From: an uncultured Dehalococcoidia bacterium
Lineage (GTDB): Bacteria > Chloroflexota > Dehalococcoidia > Lucifugimonadales > Australimonadaceae
NCBI GenBank assembly: GCA_958295525.1
Contig: OY282355.1
Span: 2,448,417-2,512,416, forward strand
Length of the DNA stretch: 64,000 nt
Reading direction: 5' to 3'
The first letter of the stretch is position 1. Every line of letters starts with the position of its first letter. The notes under the pieces are model-generated. The model did no database searches. It saw only the letters and a program-made list of their open reading frames with translations, and had not been told where the DNA came from. Of this stretch, positions 35,892-44,397 are shown in pieces. The translations under genes and the position numbers were made by a program.

Positions 35892-36221
35892 AGGTCCAAC
35901 GCCATCCTCCGCGCGGACGGAGGCGCGGCGTTGACATCGGCGCACAGCGCAGCGTCGGCATGGGAAATAACCACCAAGCACCGACTTGGCAAACTCCCCG
36001 AAGCAGGCGTTGTCGCTCTTGACATACCCGGAGCCATCGCAAGCCAGGGCTTTGAGGAACTGCCGGTATCGGTGCAAGATGCGGCTCGCGCCGGGGCGTT
36101 GCAGGGAACCCACCGCGACCCGTTCGACCGGATGCTCGTCGCACAGGCTCTGACGCACGACCTCGTTCTCGTCTCGAGCGAGGCGCACTTCAAGCAGTAC
36201 GGCGTCCACATTCTCTGGTAA
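35892..36221 (+). pseudogene. 5'-truncated vapC (PIN-domain toxin) remnant
   Basis: The frame reads HSAASAWEITTKHRLGKLPEA, then GFEELPVSVQDAARAGALQG, HRDPFDRMLVAQAL and VLVSSEAHFKQYGVHILW, the middle and C-terminal part of a VapC-family PIN toxin. The first 25-35 residues with the catalytic Asp (usually L-L-D-T-H-x-L-L-W) are missing; an in-frame stop lies at 35889. No antitoxin gene is next to it. A TTG at 35931 could start translation but would lack the active site. Confidence 0.8.
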
Positions 36222-36263
36222 TCGCCCCTTGCCGACCCAGGCCGCCATGCGCGCGCGCGCCGA

Positions 36264-36293
36264 TTGGCGCAATCTCTCCCGTTGCGCTATAGT
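36264..36293 (+). promoter_or_regulatory. Promoter of the methyltransferase-nuclease gene
   Basis: TTGGCG (36264-36269), 18-bp spacer, TATAGT (36288-36293). Transcription should begin near 36300, exactly where the structured leader begins, giving an unusually long 5' UTR of about 140 nt for a genome where many mRNAs look leaderless. Confidence 0.6.
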
Positions 36294-36300
36294 CTCCCTC

Positions 36301-36434
36301 GCTACGACCCTGCGCGGCCTCTGCCAATTGCGCTGGACAAGTTCCTCAGTACGGGCGCGGACGTCCCGCGCCCCCTTGTCGTCCAGCGCAGATCAGGGTC
36401 GTAGCAAGTCCTGTGCCTTGTGCTGACAAGGGGG
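36301..36434 (+). promoter_or_regulatory. Structured leader with alternative pairing of the ribosome site
   Basis: Nested stems: outer 12 bp GCTACGACCCTG (36301-36312) with 36394-36405; middle 10 bp TGCGCTGGAC (36329-36338) with 36381-36390; inner 8 bp GGGCGCGG (36353-36360) with 36366-36373. The segment CCCCCTTGTC (36371-36380), inside this fold, is also perfectly complementary to GACAAGGGGG (36425-36434), which holds the Shine-Dalgarno 7 nt before the ATG. Two mutually exclusive folds are therefore possible, one of which hides the ribosome site. Confidence 0.72.
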
Positions 36435-36441
36435 TTCTTGC

Positions 36442-37980
36442 ATGGCCGACCACCGCTACCTCTCCGGCAACGCGCTCGTCTGCGGCGACAATTACGCCGT
36501 GCTCACCAACCTCCCGGACGAGTGCGTTGACCTCATCTACCTCGATCCGCCGTTCAACTCCAACCAGTTCTATGTGGCCGCGTTCGGCGACAAGGGCGTC
36601 GTGAGCCAGCAGTTGCGCGACATCTGGCGCTGGACGGTGGAGTCGCAGAACGCCTTCGACCGCCTGCCCCGCGGCCAACTGCGCGACAGCCTGCGCGGAG
36701 TGCGTCTGCAGGCGGGCGAGAAGTCGCCGATGGCGGCCTACGCCGTGTTTATGGGGCGCCGCCTCGCCGAAATGCGCCGCGTCCTGAAGCCGTCCGGCAG
36801 CATCTACCTCCACTGCGACCCGCACGCCAACGCCTACCTGCGCCTGCTGATGGACGCGGTTTTCGGAGATGCGAACTTTCGGCGAGAACTGGTGTGGAGC
36901 AACGAAGACCAGTCCGGCTTCAAATCGCGAGCGAATAACTGGATTCGCGGGCACGACACCATCTTCTACTACGTGAAGTCCGCCGGTCTTCAGACATTCA
37001 CGAAGCAATACAACGCTCTGGACGCCCTAACTATTCGGCGTTACGACAAAGTGGACTCGGATGGCAGACGCTACAAAATCTACAACAACCGCGACGGCAC
37101 ACAACGGATCGTGTACTTGAAGGAGAACCGCGGCGCGGCAATGAGCAGCGTTTGGAGCGACTTGCCAAGTTTTCAGAAAGTCAATAATACTGGGGAGTAC
37201 CTTGGCTACCCGACGCAGAAGCCGGTTGCGCTGCTGGAGCGCGTCATCGAAGCGTCGTCGAACCCGGGCGACCTCGTGCTCGATCCGTTCTGCGGATGCG
37301 GAACGGCGGCGGACGCCGCAGCCTCGCTTGGCAGAAAATACCTCGGCATAGACATCAGCGGCATCGCCGTGCGCCTGATGCAGCAGCGATTGGAGTCGCG
37401 CGGCGACGTAACCGCGCCTGTCGTCTACGGCCTCACGTGGGACGAATTCGAATGGGAATCGTTCGAGCGCCGCGCCCTCGCGCAACGCGACGACGTCGAG
37501 GACGGCATCCCCGGCTGGGCGTGGGCGGAGGATCGCGTCGCCGCCCTGCTCAACGCCGTGCCCAACACGCGCAAGCAAGGCGACGGCGGCGTGGACGCCC
37601 GCTATTTCGGCGCGATGGATGTCGGGCGGAAGGAAGGCGTAATCATTCCAATTCAGGTGAAGATGCATCGCGCGCCGTCCGTTGGGCGCCCCGATATGGA
37701 CCGGCTGCTCGGCGTGCAAACAACGATGAACAATCGCGGATTGCACGCGCCGATGTCCGTAATGGTGAGCCTCTACCCGCCGCCGGAGCCGCTGCGCGTG
37801 TTCGCCGCCGAGCAAGGGCGCGTCACGATCACCACGCAAGAGGAGGGCGCGGTGGACTATCCGCGCATGCAAGTCTTGAGCGTCGAGGAGATGCTGCGCC
37901 ACGGCGAGCGCCCCAAACTCCCGCCGGTCGACCCGCGCTCCCTCGTCGGCGACACGCAGGACAAGATGCTAATTTTGTAG
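36442..37980 (+). CDS. Site-specific DNA methyltransferase fused to Mrr-like nuclease domain
   Basis: 512 residues. Residues 1-325 are an N6-adenine/N4-cytosine methyltransferase: catalytic DPPF at 35-38 (LIYLDPPFNS), SAM motif VLDPFCGCGTAADAA at about 279-293, and YPTQKPVALLERVI, so the motif order is of the beta type. Residues about 340-465 look like a PD-(D/E)xK nuclease of the Mrr group: KQGDGGVDARYFG then IIPIQVKMHR, placing an acidic residue and Q-x-K at the usual spacing. It may be a single-chain restriction-modification enzyme. No separate specificity or restriction subunit lies nearby. The SD AAGGGGG is 7 nt before the ATG. Confidence 0.86.
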   Translation: MADHRYLSGNALVCGDNYAVLTNLPDECVDLIYLDPPFNSNQFYVAAFGDKGVVSQQLRDIWRWTVESQNAFDRLPRGQLRDSLRGVRLQAGEKSPMAAYAVFMGRRLAEMRRVLKPSGSIYLHCDPHANAYLRLLMDAVFGDANFRRELVWSNEDQSGFKSRANNWIRGHDTIFYYVKSAGLQTFTKQYNALDALTIRRYDKVDSDGRRYKIYNNRDGTQRIVYLKENRGAAMSSVWSDLPSFQKVNNTGEYLGYPTQKPVALLERVIEASSNPGDLVLDPFCGCGTAADAAASLGRKYLGIDISGIAVRLMQQRLESRGDVTAPVVYGLTWDEFEWESFERRALAQRDDVEDGIPGWAWAEDRVAALLNAVPNTRKQGDGGVDARYFGAMDVGRKEGVIIPIQVKMHRAPSVGRPDMDRLLGVQTTMNNRGLHAPMSVMVSLYPPPEPLRVFAAEQGRVTITTQEEGAVDYPRMQVLSVEEMLRHGERPKLPPVDPRSLVGDTQDKMLIL

Positions 37981-38042
37981 GGCGGGGCGCCGCAACTCCG
38001 CCGCAGAGTTTTATGTACCTCCACCCCGAATCCTTGGCCCTC

Positions 38043-38903
38043 CTAACCCGCTAGCGCGGCGAAGTAGTCGCGCAGGCGGCGCTCCCCCGCGGCGGGCGCG
38101 GCGACGTCCACCTCGTTCTCGGCGATGCGGTAGAGCGCGGCGTCGTGGCCATGCCGTCCGGCGAACCGCCGGAGGGACGCGCGGCATTGCGCCCGCCAAA
38201 GGCGCGTGAACCGCAGCGGAACGCCGCCCGCCGCCTCAGCCGCCATCTGCGCGATCTCCTGATGCGTGAGCGTGTCCGGCCCGCCCGCGTCCAACTCGTG
38301 GATATGGCCGTCGAGCGCGTCCACGAGCGCCTTCGCGGCGTCGCGCTCGTGAATAGGGTTCGTCTTGGCCTGCCCCGTTCCCGGGACGGAGAGTTTGCCG
38401 CGCTTGCGGGCGCGCTCGACGAGTTCGGCGAGACGGGCGAACGTGGCCGTGCAGCGGACGACGAGCGGCTCGACGCTCGAGTCGCGCAGCGCCGCCGCGA
38501 ACGATTCGTGGGCGCGGACGCACTCCATCATGCCGAGGAACCTGCCGGCGTAGAGAGAAACGTAGGCGAACCGGCGGACGCCTGCGGACTCGGCCTCGCG
38601 CAGCAGGGCGCGGTTGCCGAGATCGTTCACGGCGTGAAACGTCTCGCTCCGCCCCGCGAACGGCCTCGGCGGGGCGAGCGGCGCGCCCGCGCACGAGACG
38701 ACCGCGTCCGCTCCGGCGCAGACGCCCTCCAGCGCGCGCGGGTTGAGCAGGTTGCCGACGAATATCTCCTCGGGCTCGATGGACAGGCGGGCGGGCTCGC
38801 GAACGAGGGCGCGCACGCGAATTCCCCGCGCCTGCAACTCGCGCGCGACCTCCGCGCCGATGACGCCGGACGCGCCCGCGACCACGACCAGCGCCGCGCT
38901 CAT
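38043..38903 (-). CDS. Atypical SDR / NAD(P)H-binding protein (NDUFA9-like)
   Basis: 286 residues. The Rossmann loop VVVAGASGVIGAEVARELQARG at the start, VVSCAGAPLAPP, and NPIHERDAAKALVDALDG resemble atypical SDR proteins of the complex I 39-kDa subunit group. No YxxxK catalytic pair is clear, so it may be a sensor or a reductase of unknown substrate. ATG 38903 overlaps the FAD oxidase stop by 4 nt; the frame continues upstream antisense-like without conservation. Confidence 0.82.
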   Translation of the reverse strand: MSAALVVVAGASGVIGAEVARELQARGIRVRALVREPARLSIEPEEIFVGNLLNPRALEGVCAGADAVVSCAGAPLAPPRPFAGRSETFHAVNDLGNRALLREAESAGVRRFAYVSLYAGRFLGMMECVRAHESFAAALRDSSVEPLVVRCTATFARLAELVERARKRGKLSVPGTGQAKTNPIHERDAAKALVDALDGHIHELDAGGPDTLTHQEIAQMAAEAAGGVPLRFTRLWRAQCRASLRRFAGRHGHDAALYRIAENEVDVAAPAAGERRLRDYFAALAG

Positions 38904-40336
38904 AAGCCGAGTTTCCCCGGATTCAGAACGCCTTGCGGGTCGGCGGCGCGCTTCAGCAGGCGGGCGAGCGGCAATGCGCCTCCCCAATCGCGCTCCGCCC
39001 ATCCGGCGAGTTTGACGCCGAGCCCGTGGCAATACTCGACGCCGCCGCCGAGCCGCAGCGCCTCCTCCAGCATCGCGTCCATGCCCCGGCGGAGCGCGAG
39101 CGCGGCGTCATCGGCGCCTTTCGCGTCTTCCCCGCCGCCCTGAGGAGCGCGAACGAACACGGAGAAGAGTTCCGGGTGCGTCCATACGGCGGACTCCCGA
39201 ATCTCCAGCCCCTCGCGGGCGGCGGCGCGCTCGCAGAAGCGCTTGTACTCGAGCACGCGGGAGACAGGCATCGCCACGTGCAGGTAATCGGCGTGACGCC
39301 AGCGCCGCTCGCGCCAGCGCTCCGACGGGCGGAGGGGCTGCGTCCGGTCGCGCCAGCGTTCGGCGACGGCGTGGCGCGTCTCCCAGTACTCGCGCGTCGG
39401 GCCGGGGCCCAGATCGCGCCCCCCGGTGGCCAGCGCCTCGTCCATCGCGCGCCGGCGCTGCGCCTCGACCTCCTCCCGATAGCCCTCGAACATCAGGTAG
39501 AGGATGCAAGGGGCGGGAGCGTTCGCCGCGCCGGGCTCCTCCGTGAGGTCGAGCAAGGCGGGAACGAGGCCAATGTCGAACAGCCGGACCGCCGCTGGAT
39601 AGCCCTGCTCGAACGAATCGAACCCGGCCGACGCGAACGCCTGCGCCTCGGGCAGCGCGTGAAGGTTGATCGTCGCCTCCGTAATGACGCCCATCGTTCC
39701 CTCCGCGCCCGCGAAGAGGCCGTTGAGCATCGGGCCCGCGCTCTGCCGCGCGACGGGGCGCGTCCGAATGACCTCGCCGCCGGCCAAGACCGCCTCCAGC
39801 GCGCGCGCTTGCTGCCCCATCGAGCCGTGCTTGGATGCGCGGTAGCCCACGCTGTCCGTCGAAATCGCCCCGCCCACCGTGGCGATGGACAGGCTCCACG
39901 GATCGTGCCCCAGCATCATCCCGCGCTCCCGGGCTGCGGCGTCCAAATCGGCGAGCAGAACACCCGGCTCGACGCGGGCGGTTCTGTCCTCGCGGCTAAT
40001 CTCAATGATGCGGTTCATCCGCCGCATATCCAGCGCAATGCCGCCGCGCGCGGGGACGACCGCGCCCATCACCCCGGTGCCGCCGCCGTAGGGGATCACT
40101 GCGGCGCCCCGCTCCGCCGCAAGCGCCAGAATAGCCGCGACCTCCGCGGCGTTCACCGGACGGGCGACCGCGTCCACCCGCGCCTCCGCGAGCCCCGCGC
40201 GCTCCCCCAGGCCGTCGGGCGTGACAGCGTCGAACGACCACCGCTCGCGGGACTCGTCGTCGGAAAGCGCATGCTCCGCGCCGACGATGGCGGCGAGCGC
40301 GGCATGGAGGGATTCGGAGGAGGTGGAGGAGGTCAT
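38900..40336 (-). CDS. FAD-binding oxidoreductase (GlcD/lactate dehydrogenase type)
   Basis: 478 residues. The PCMH FAD-binding domain has VIPYGGGTGVMGAVVPARGGIALDM, RVEPGVLLADLD and IATVGGAISTDSVGYRASKHGSMG; the C-terminal substrate domain ends with AADPQGVLNPGKLGL, typical of GlcD and alkyl-DHAP synthase relatives. It oxidises a 2-hydroxy acid or similar. I chose ATG 40336, which overlaps the stop of a 16-codon upstream ORF (ATGA). A TTG at 40396 is the alternative. Confidence 0.9.
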   Translation of the reverse strand: MTSSTSSESLHAALAAIVGAEHALSDDESRERWSFDAVTPDGLGERAGLAEARVDAVARPVNAAEVAAILALAAERGAAVIPYGGGTGVMGAVVPARGGIALDMRRMNRIIEISREDRTARVEPGVLLADLDAAARERGMMLGHDPWSLSIATVGGAISTDSVGYRASKHGSMGQQARALEAVLAGGEVIRTRPVARQSAGPMLNGLFAGAEGTMGVITEATINLHALPEAQAFASAGFDSFEQGYPAAVRLFDIGLVPALLDLTEEPGAANAPAPCILYLMFEGYREEVEAQRRRAMDEALATGGRDLGPGPTREYWETRHAVAERWRDRTQPLRPSERWRERRWRHADYLHVAMPVSRVLEYKRFCERAAAREGLEIRESAVWTHPELFSVFVRAPQGGGEDAKGADDAALALRRGMDAMLEEALRLGGGVEYCHGLGVKLAGWAERDWGGALPLARLLKRAADPQGVLNPGKLGL

Positions 40337-40383
40337 GGCAAGTCGGGGTTTCGCGCCTTGTTTCGCATCTTGATGTTGAACAT
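40333..40383 (-). CDS. 16-residue leader ORF before FAD oxidase
   Basis: MFNIKMRNKARNPDLP, ATG at 40383 with GGAAGA about 5 nt upstream and TACACT (40412-40407) as a possible -10. Its TGA overlaps the oxidase ATG (ATGA), so it may couple translation. Such overlaps can arise by chance in GC-rich DNA. Confidence 0.35.
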   Translation of the reverse strand: MFNIKMRNKARNPDLP

Positions 40384-40621
40384 GGGATTCTTCCAAATGC
40401 GCTGGCAGTGTACCGCACCCGCGACTGGCGGCTCGCGCCGCGGCGCCGCGCCGGACAACGCCCTGCGGACGATGCGCCTCCGGCAGGCGTCGCGGTCCGC
40501 CGTCACAGAAGCAGCGACGAAGAAGGCGGGGCGAGGTGGGCAGCGCGCGGCTCGCGGAGCGTTCTCGCGCGCGGGGCGCGCCGGAAAGCGCCTCGTCTCC
40601 AAAGCGCCCCAGGCGCCACGC

Positions 40622-40690
40622 CCTGCCTGCGAAAGCAGGAACCTACTGGGAACGCCCCCTTGCCCCGTCATTCCCGCGCAGGCGGGAATC
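40622..40690. repeat. Two palindromic repeat units, reverse orientation
   Basis: A degenerate unit CCTGCctgcgaaagCAGG (about 40622-40643) and a full unit GTCATTCCCGCGCAGGCGGG (40666-40690). They lie in the 461-bp divergent space between the FAD oxidase and the arylsulfotransferase-like gene. The rest holds the promoters of both genes (TACACT at 40407 minus; TACAAT near 40728 plus). Confidence 0.8.
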
Positions 40691-40797
40691 TCGCCCCCTG
40701 ACTCCCTTCCCGCGCTGAGCGCCGTGCTACAATGCACTGCGCCGCAGGCAGCACGCAGCGTCTGCGGATTACGAAATGCGGCAGGCGTCATCGCATA

Positions 40798-42954
40798 ATG
40801 GCTCTGAGTTCCGTTACCTCTCTTCGTTGCGAATTCCGTATTCCGGCGCCCATTTGGAGAGGAATCGCATTGGCGCTCCTGCTTGCGCTGCTCGCCGCCT
40901 GCTCCGCTGGCGCGCCGACGGCCACTGTTGCGCCGACGCCGACGCTCGCGCCGGAGCCAACCCCTCGGGCAACGGGGCTGCTCGTCAACGAACCGGAGGC
41001 GTTCGAGGGCTACACCCTCTTCACTCCATGGGAATCAGACCTTGCCTACTTGATCGACAACCACGGACGAGTCATTCACGCGTGGACGTTGAGGCATAAC
41101 CCTCGTCTGGTGAAACTGCTCGATGACGGGAACTTGCTAACGATAGGCAACAGGATATTTGACGCTGACGGGAACGCCGTTTGGAATTATCGTTATCCCC
41201 AACATCACGATCTTCTCGAAATGCCGAATGGGAACATACTCAGCCTGTCCACCGTCATCATTCCAGGCGAGGAGGCCATCGGGCTCGGCGCCAACCCCGA
41301 CTCGCTTGCTTGCCCTTCCCTATGGGCGACGCATATCGTCGAAATCCGTCCTACGGGACCGGCGGACGGCGAGATCGTCTGGCAATGGTCGGCGCTCGAC
41401 CACCTCATCCAGGACTTCGACCCGGAGAAACCCAACTACGGAGTGGTCGTCGACCATCCTGAACGCATAGACTTTAACTTCGCGCTCGCCGAAGCGCCGT
41501 GCCAGGATGACCTCCGACTCGACTGGCAGCATGCCAATGCATTGGACTACAACGAGGAGTTGGATCAGATTATGATCACACTCCGGCGCTTCAGCGAGAT
41601 ATGGATCATTGATCACTCCACGAGCGTGGAAGAGGCCGCCGGGAGCGCCGGCGGGAACAGCGGCAAAGGCGGCGATCTGCTCTACCGCTGGGGCAACCCC
41701 CGCGCATACCAAAGGGGAACGTTAGCCGATCAGCGCCTCTTCTGGCCGCATAACGCCCACTGGATTCCGCGCGGATTGCCGGGCGCAGGCAACGTTCTCA
41801 TTTTCAATAACGGATCGGAATATCCGGGAATGCAGCGCGGCTACTCGTCTATGGACGAGATATCCTTGCCCGCCGACGGCTCCAACTACCGCTTGGACGA
41901 AGGCTCCGCCTACGGCCCTAACGAGCATGTATGGACGTACTTCGCGGATCCGCCCGGCTCCTTTTACTCCAATACACAATCGGGCGCGCAGCGGTTGCCG
42001 AACGGCGGCACGCTGATCACAGACGCGGAGGCCGGCCGGATTTTCGAGGTCACGCGGGAAGGCGAGACGGTCTGGGAGTTCGTGAATCCCGCGTTGGGCT
42101 ACCAGGAAGTGTATCGCGCCTACCGTTACGCGCCTGACTATCCGGGGCTCCGAGGGTTGGACTTGACGCCGCAGGACGAGAGCGACCTGTGGCGCGTAAA
42201 CTGGTGGTTGAAATCCGAATCCTATCGCGCCGCCTATCGCGCCGCCGCGGCAGGCGAGCCGGTTGCTCGCTCCGTATTTGATCTGCACCTCACGGATGGA
42301 GAATTCGTGTACGTCAAAGAAGCGTGCGATCAGAAAGATACGGAGAGTTCTTTCTTTTTGCATATCGCCCCTGAGCGGACGGATGATTTGCTTCAGGAGC
42401 GGCGTAAGCACGGCTACGACGAGTTGGACTTTGGTTTCTTTCGCTATGGGGCGCTGTTCGACGGCAAGTGCGTCGCGCTCGTTCCGTTGCCCGACTACCC
42501 CGTCGCCGCCTTCCGAACGGGGCAGCAAAACCAGGACAGGGGCGACTTGTGGAGCGCGATGTTCCGGCTGAACCCCGAACCCTACCGCGCGGCCTACCGC
42601 GCCGCAGCAGCGGGCGAGCCCATTGCCCGCTCCGTGTTCGACCTGTACGTGACGGGAGGACAGTTGACGTACGTCAAAGAAGAGTGCGGTCAGGAAGATA
42701 CGGCGAATCGCTTCTTTTTGCATATTGTCCCTGAGCGGGCGGACGACTTGCCGCAGGAGCGGCGCGAGCACGGCTTCGACAACTTGGACTTTGATTTCTT
42801 TCTCAACGGCGCGTTGTTCGACGGGAAGTGCGTCGCCTCGGTTCCGTTGCCGGACTATCCCATCGTATCCGTCCGAACGGGCCAGTTCGTTCGGGGCGAG
42901 GGCGAGGTTTGGAGCGCGGAGTTCGCGCTCGGCGGCGGCATGCCGCCGCCGTAA
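40798..42954 (+). CDS. Arylsulfotransferase-like lipoprotein with duplicated C-terminal domain
   Basis: 718 residues. Signal peptide with lipobox LAAC (Cys 35) and a short Pro/Thr linker. Residues about 60-470 form a beta-propeller like arylsulfate sulfotransferases: GYTLFTPWESDLAYLIDNHGRVIHAW, YPQHHDLLEMPNGNILSLS, WQHANALDYNEELDQIMITLRRFSEIWIIDHS, FWPHNAHWIPRG, QSGAQRLPNGGTLITDAEAGRIFEV. Two copies of an unrecognised ~115-residue domain follow (475-593 and 595-709; each has YVKE.C, FFLHI.PER, LPDYP). Lower GC and AT-richer codons than its neighbours suggest transfer. Substrate unknown. Confidence 0.83.
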   Translation: MALSSVTSLRCEFRIPAPIWRGIALALLLALLAACSAGAPTATVAPTPTLAPEPTPRATGLLVNEPEAFEGYTLFTPWESDLAYLIDNHGRVIHAWTLRHNPRLVKLLDDGNLLTIGNRIFDADGNAVWNYRYPQHHDLLEMPNGNILSLSTVIIPGEEAIGLGANPDSLACPSLWATHIVEIRPTGPADGEIVWQWSALDHLIQDFDPEKPNYGVVVDHPERIDFNFALAEAPCQDDLRLDWQHANALDYNEELDQIMITLRRFSEIWIIDHSTSVEEAAGSAGGNSGKGGDLLYRWGNPRAYQRGTLADQRLFWPHNAHWIPRGLPGAGNVLIFNNGSEYPGMQRGYSSMDEISLPADGSNYRLDEGSAYGPNEHVWTYFADPPGSFYSNTQSGAQRLPNGGTLITDAEAGRIFEVTREGETVWEFVNPALGYQEVYRAYRYAPDYPGLRGLDLTPQDESDLWRVNWWLKSESYRAAYRAAAAGEPVARSVFDLHLTDGEFVYVKEACDQKDTESSFFLHIAPERTDDLLQERRKHGYDELDFGFFRYGALFDGKCVALVPLPDYPVAAFRTGQQNQDRGDLWSAMFRLNPEPYRAAYRAAAAGEPIARSVFDLYVTGGQLTYVKEECGQEDTANRFFLHIVPERADDLPQERREHGFDNLDFDFFLNGALFDGKCVASVPLPDYPIVSVRTGQFVRGEGEVWSAEFALGGGMPPP

Positions 42955-42956
42955 CC

Positions 42957-43169
42957 CTAGCGTGCCTTGCCGCCGCCGGGCTCCCGCTCTTGAGATCGGC
43001 GCCTCAGACGGCGTCGCGCCCAGAGCAGAAGCGCCGCGTCGAGCGCGGGCAGCAGAATGAGCGCGCTCCACCACGGGAGCGGCGTGAAGGCGACCGCGAG
43101 CAACACGAGCGCCGCCAGCGCTCCCAGCCCGCCGAGGAGAATCGCCGCGACCGCCGTCGTTTCGTTCAT
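42957..43169 (-). CDS. Small two-helix membrane protein
   Basis: 70 residues: helices about 5-27 (AVAAILLGGLGALAALVLLAVAF) and 31-48 (WSALILLPALDAALLLW), then a strongly basic tail RRRLRRRSQEREPGGGKAR. Function unknown. The frame opens further upstream, but ATG 43169 starts the first helix. Convergent with the preceding lipoprotein, 2 nt apart. Confidence 0.6.
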   Translation of the reverse strand: MNETTAVAAILLGGLGALAALVLLAVAFTPLPWWSALILLPALDAALLLWARRRLRRRSQEREPGGGKAR

Positions 43170-43285
43170 CGTCCGCCAAGTATAGCCCTTGCCCGCCCTG
43201 CGGAAGCGTTCGGGTATGCTAGAATACGCAACCCGTATTCGCGCGCCCTTGCCGATTCGGAGCGCGCCCATAGGAGAAGACTGAC

Positions 43286-43741
43286 TTGTCCGAGCGTTCC
43301 CTCGTTTTGCTGAAGCCCGACGCCGTGCAGCGCGGCCTGATCGGGAAATTGGTCTCCCGCCTCGAGGACCGCGGCCTGAAGATCGCCGGCATGAAGTTGA
43401 TGCGGCTCGACCTGCCGCTGGCGCGCCGGCACTACGCCGAGCACGTCGAGAAGCCGTTTTTCGGCGGGCTGGCGGAGTTTATGATGTCCAGCCCCATCGT
43501 CGCGATGGCGGTCGAGGGCAAAGGCGCGGTGGAGGCCGTTCGCAGCGCGATGGGCGTGACCAACCCGCAGAGCGCCGCGCCCGGAACCATCCGGGGCGAC
43601 TTCGCGCTGGACATTGGGCGCAACCTCATCCACGGCTCGGACTCGCCGGAGTCGGCGGAGCGCGAACTAGCCATCTTCTTCGCGGAGGAGGAACTCTTCG
43701 ACTACGCCCGCGACAGCGAGCGCTGGATCACTGAATCCTGA
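43286..43741 (+). CDS. ndk: Nucleoside diphosphate kinase
   Basis: 151 residues, normal length. It balances NTP pools by phosphotransfer. LVLLKPDAVQRGLIGKLVSRLEDRGLKI starts the fold; the phospho-histidine lies in GRNLIHGSDSPESAERELAIFF. Start is TTG at 43286 with AGGAGA 8 nt upstream. TAGAAT near 43217 is a possible -10. The 3' end overlaps the convergent rsfS by 14 nt. Confidence 0.97.
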   Translation: MSERSLVLLKPDAVQRGLIGKLVSRLEDRGLKIAGMKLMRLDLPLARRHYAEHVEKPFFGGLAEFMMSSPIVAMAVEGKGAVEAVRSAMGVTNPQSAAPGTIRGDFALDIGRNLIHGSDSPESAERELAIFFAEEELFDYARDSERWITES

Positions 43742-44096
43742 CCAGTTCCTTCCCCTCGCGCCACACCTGCTCCAGCCGGTAAAACGCCCGCTGCTCCTCG
43801 CTGAACAGGTGAATCACGACGGCTCCGAAGTCCAGCAGAACCCAGCCGGATTCGGGGGCCCCCTCGCGGTGGTTGACGCGAAGCCCCGCCGCCGCGACCG
43901 TTTCCGTCAAGTCGTCCGCGAGCGCGTTCAACTGCCGGACGCTGCCCGCCGTGAGCACGACCATATAGTCGGTGAAGGCGGAGACGCCCCGAACGTCCAG
44001 CAGCACGACGGCGGACGCCTGCTTGTCGGATGCGGCGTCAATCGCCTTGCGGGCCGCCGCGCCCGCGTCCGCCGAAATGCCCTCGTCGTTGGCCAT
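43728..44096 (-). CDS. rsfS: Ribosome silencing factor RsfS
   Basis: 122 residues. AIDAASDKQASAVVLLDVRGVSAFTDYMVVLTAGSVRQLNALADDL and GWVLLDFGAVVIHLFSEEQRAFYRLEQVW are full family signatures. It binds L14 and blocks subunit joining in starvation. The frame stays open for 133 codons upstream, but ATG 44096 sits 9 nt behind a perfect TATAAT and begins the fold. Confidence 0.96.
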   Translation of the reverse strand: MANDEGISADAGAAARKAIDAASDKQASAVVLLDVRGVSAFTDYMVVLTAGSVRQLNALADDLTETVAAAGLRVNHREGAPESGWVLLDFGAVVIHLFSEEQRAFYRLEQVWREGKELVRIQ

Positions 44097-44105
44097 ACGA
44101 ATCGG

Positions 44106-44111
44106 ATTATA
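44106..44111 (-). promoter_or_regulatory. -10 box of rsfS, leaderless spacing
   Basis: Perfect TATAAT on the minus strand, 9 nt before the rsfS ATG. Confidence 0.65.
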
Positions 44112-44389
44112 CTCCCAAGGTGGGCGCGTCCGTCTCCCGCGCCGGCGCGGGGACAGCGCTTCCTCCAAAAGCGGAGGCTGCTCAACGGGGAGAGGAACGC
44201 TCGGAGCGGGGCGCAACCTGTGAAAGTCAACTGCATAGCATTGTCGACGTGAAATTAGCGGACATTCTTCGGCGGCGGGAACCTGATGGCGGCGCCTTCT
44301 CAGCATAGAATGCGAAGATTCGCAAGAGGCCATTGAAAGCAGCGTCTCCGGAACGGCCCAACCTGCGCCAATAGAGAAAACCTTGCATA
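44112..44389. other. Divergent intergenic region between rsfS and the methyltransferase
   Basis: No gene was recognised. It holds short hairpins (CCTCC/GGAGG near 44162-44177) and is less GC-rich than its neighbours. CATAAT at 44386-44391 may be the -10 of the downstream methyltransferase. Confidence 0.5.
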
Positions 44390-44397
44390 ATGCGGAC

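Noticed and set aside
36346..37008. Minus-strand ORF overlapping the methyltransferase
   Set aside because: It is antisense to conserved methyltransferase motifs and to the leader structure; no family features.
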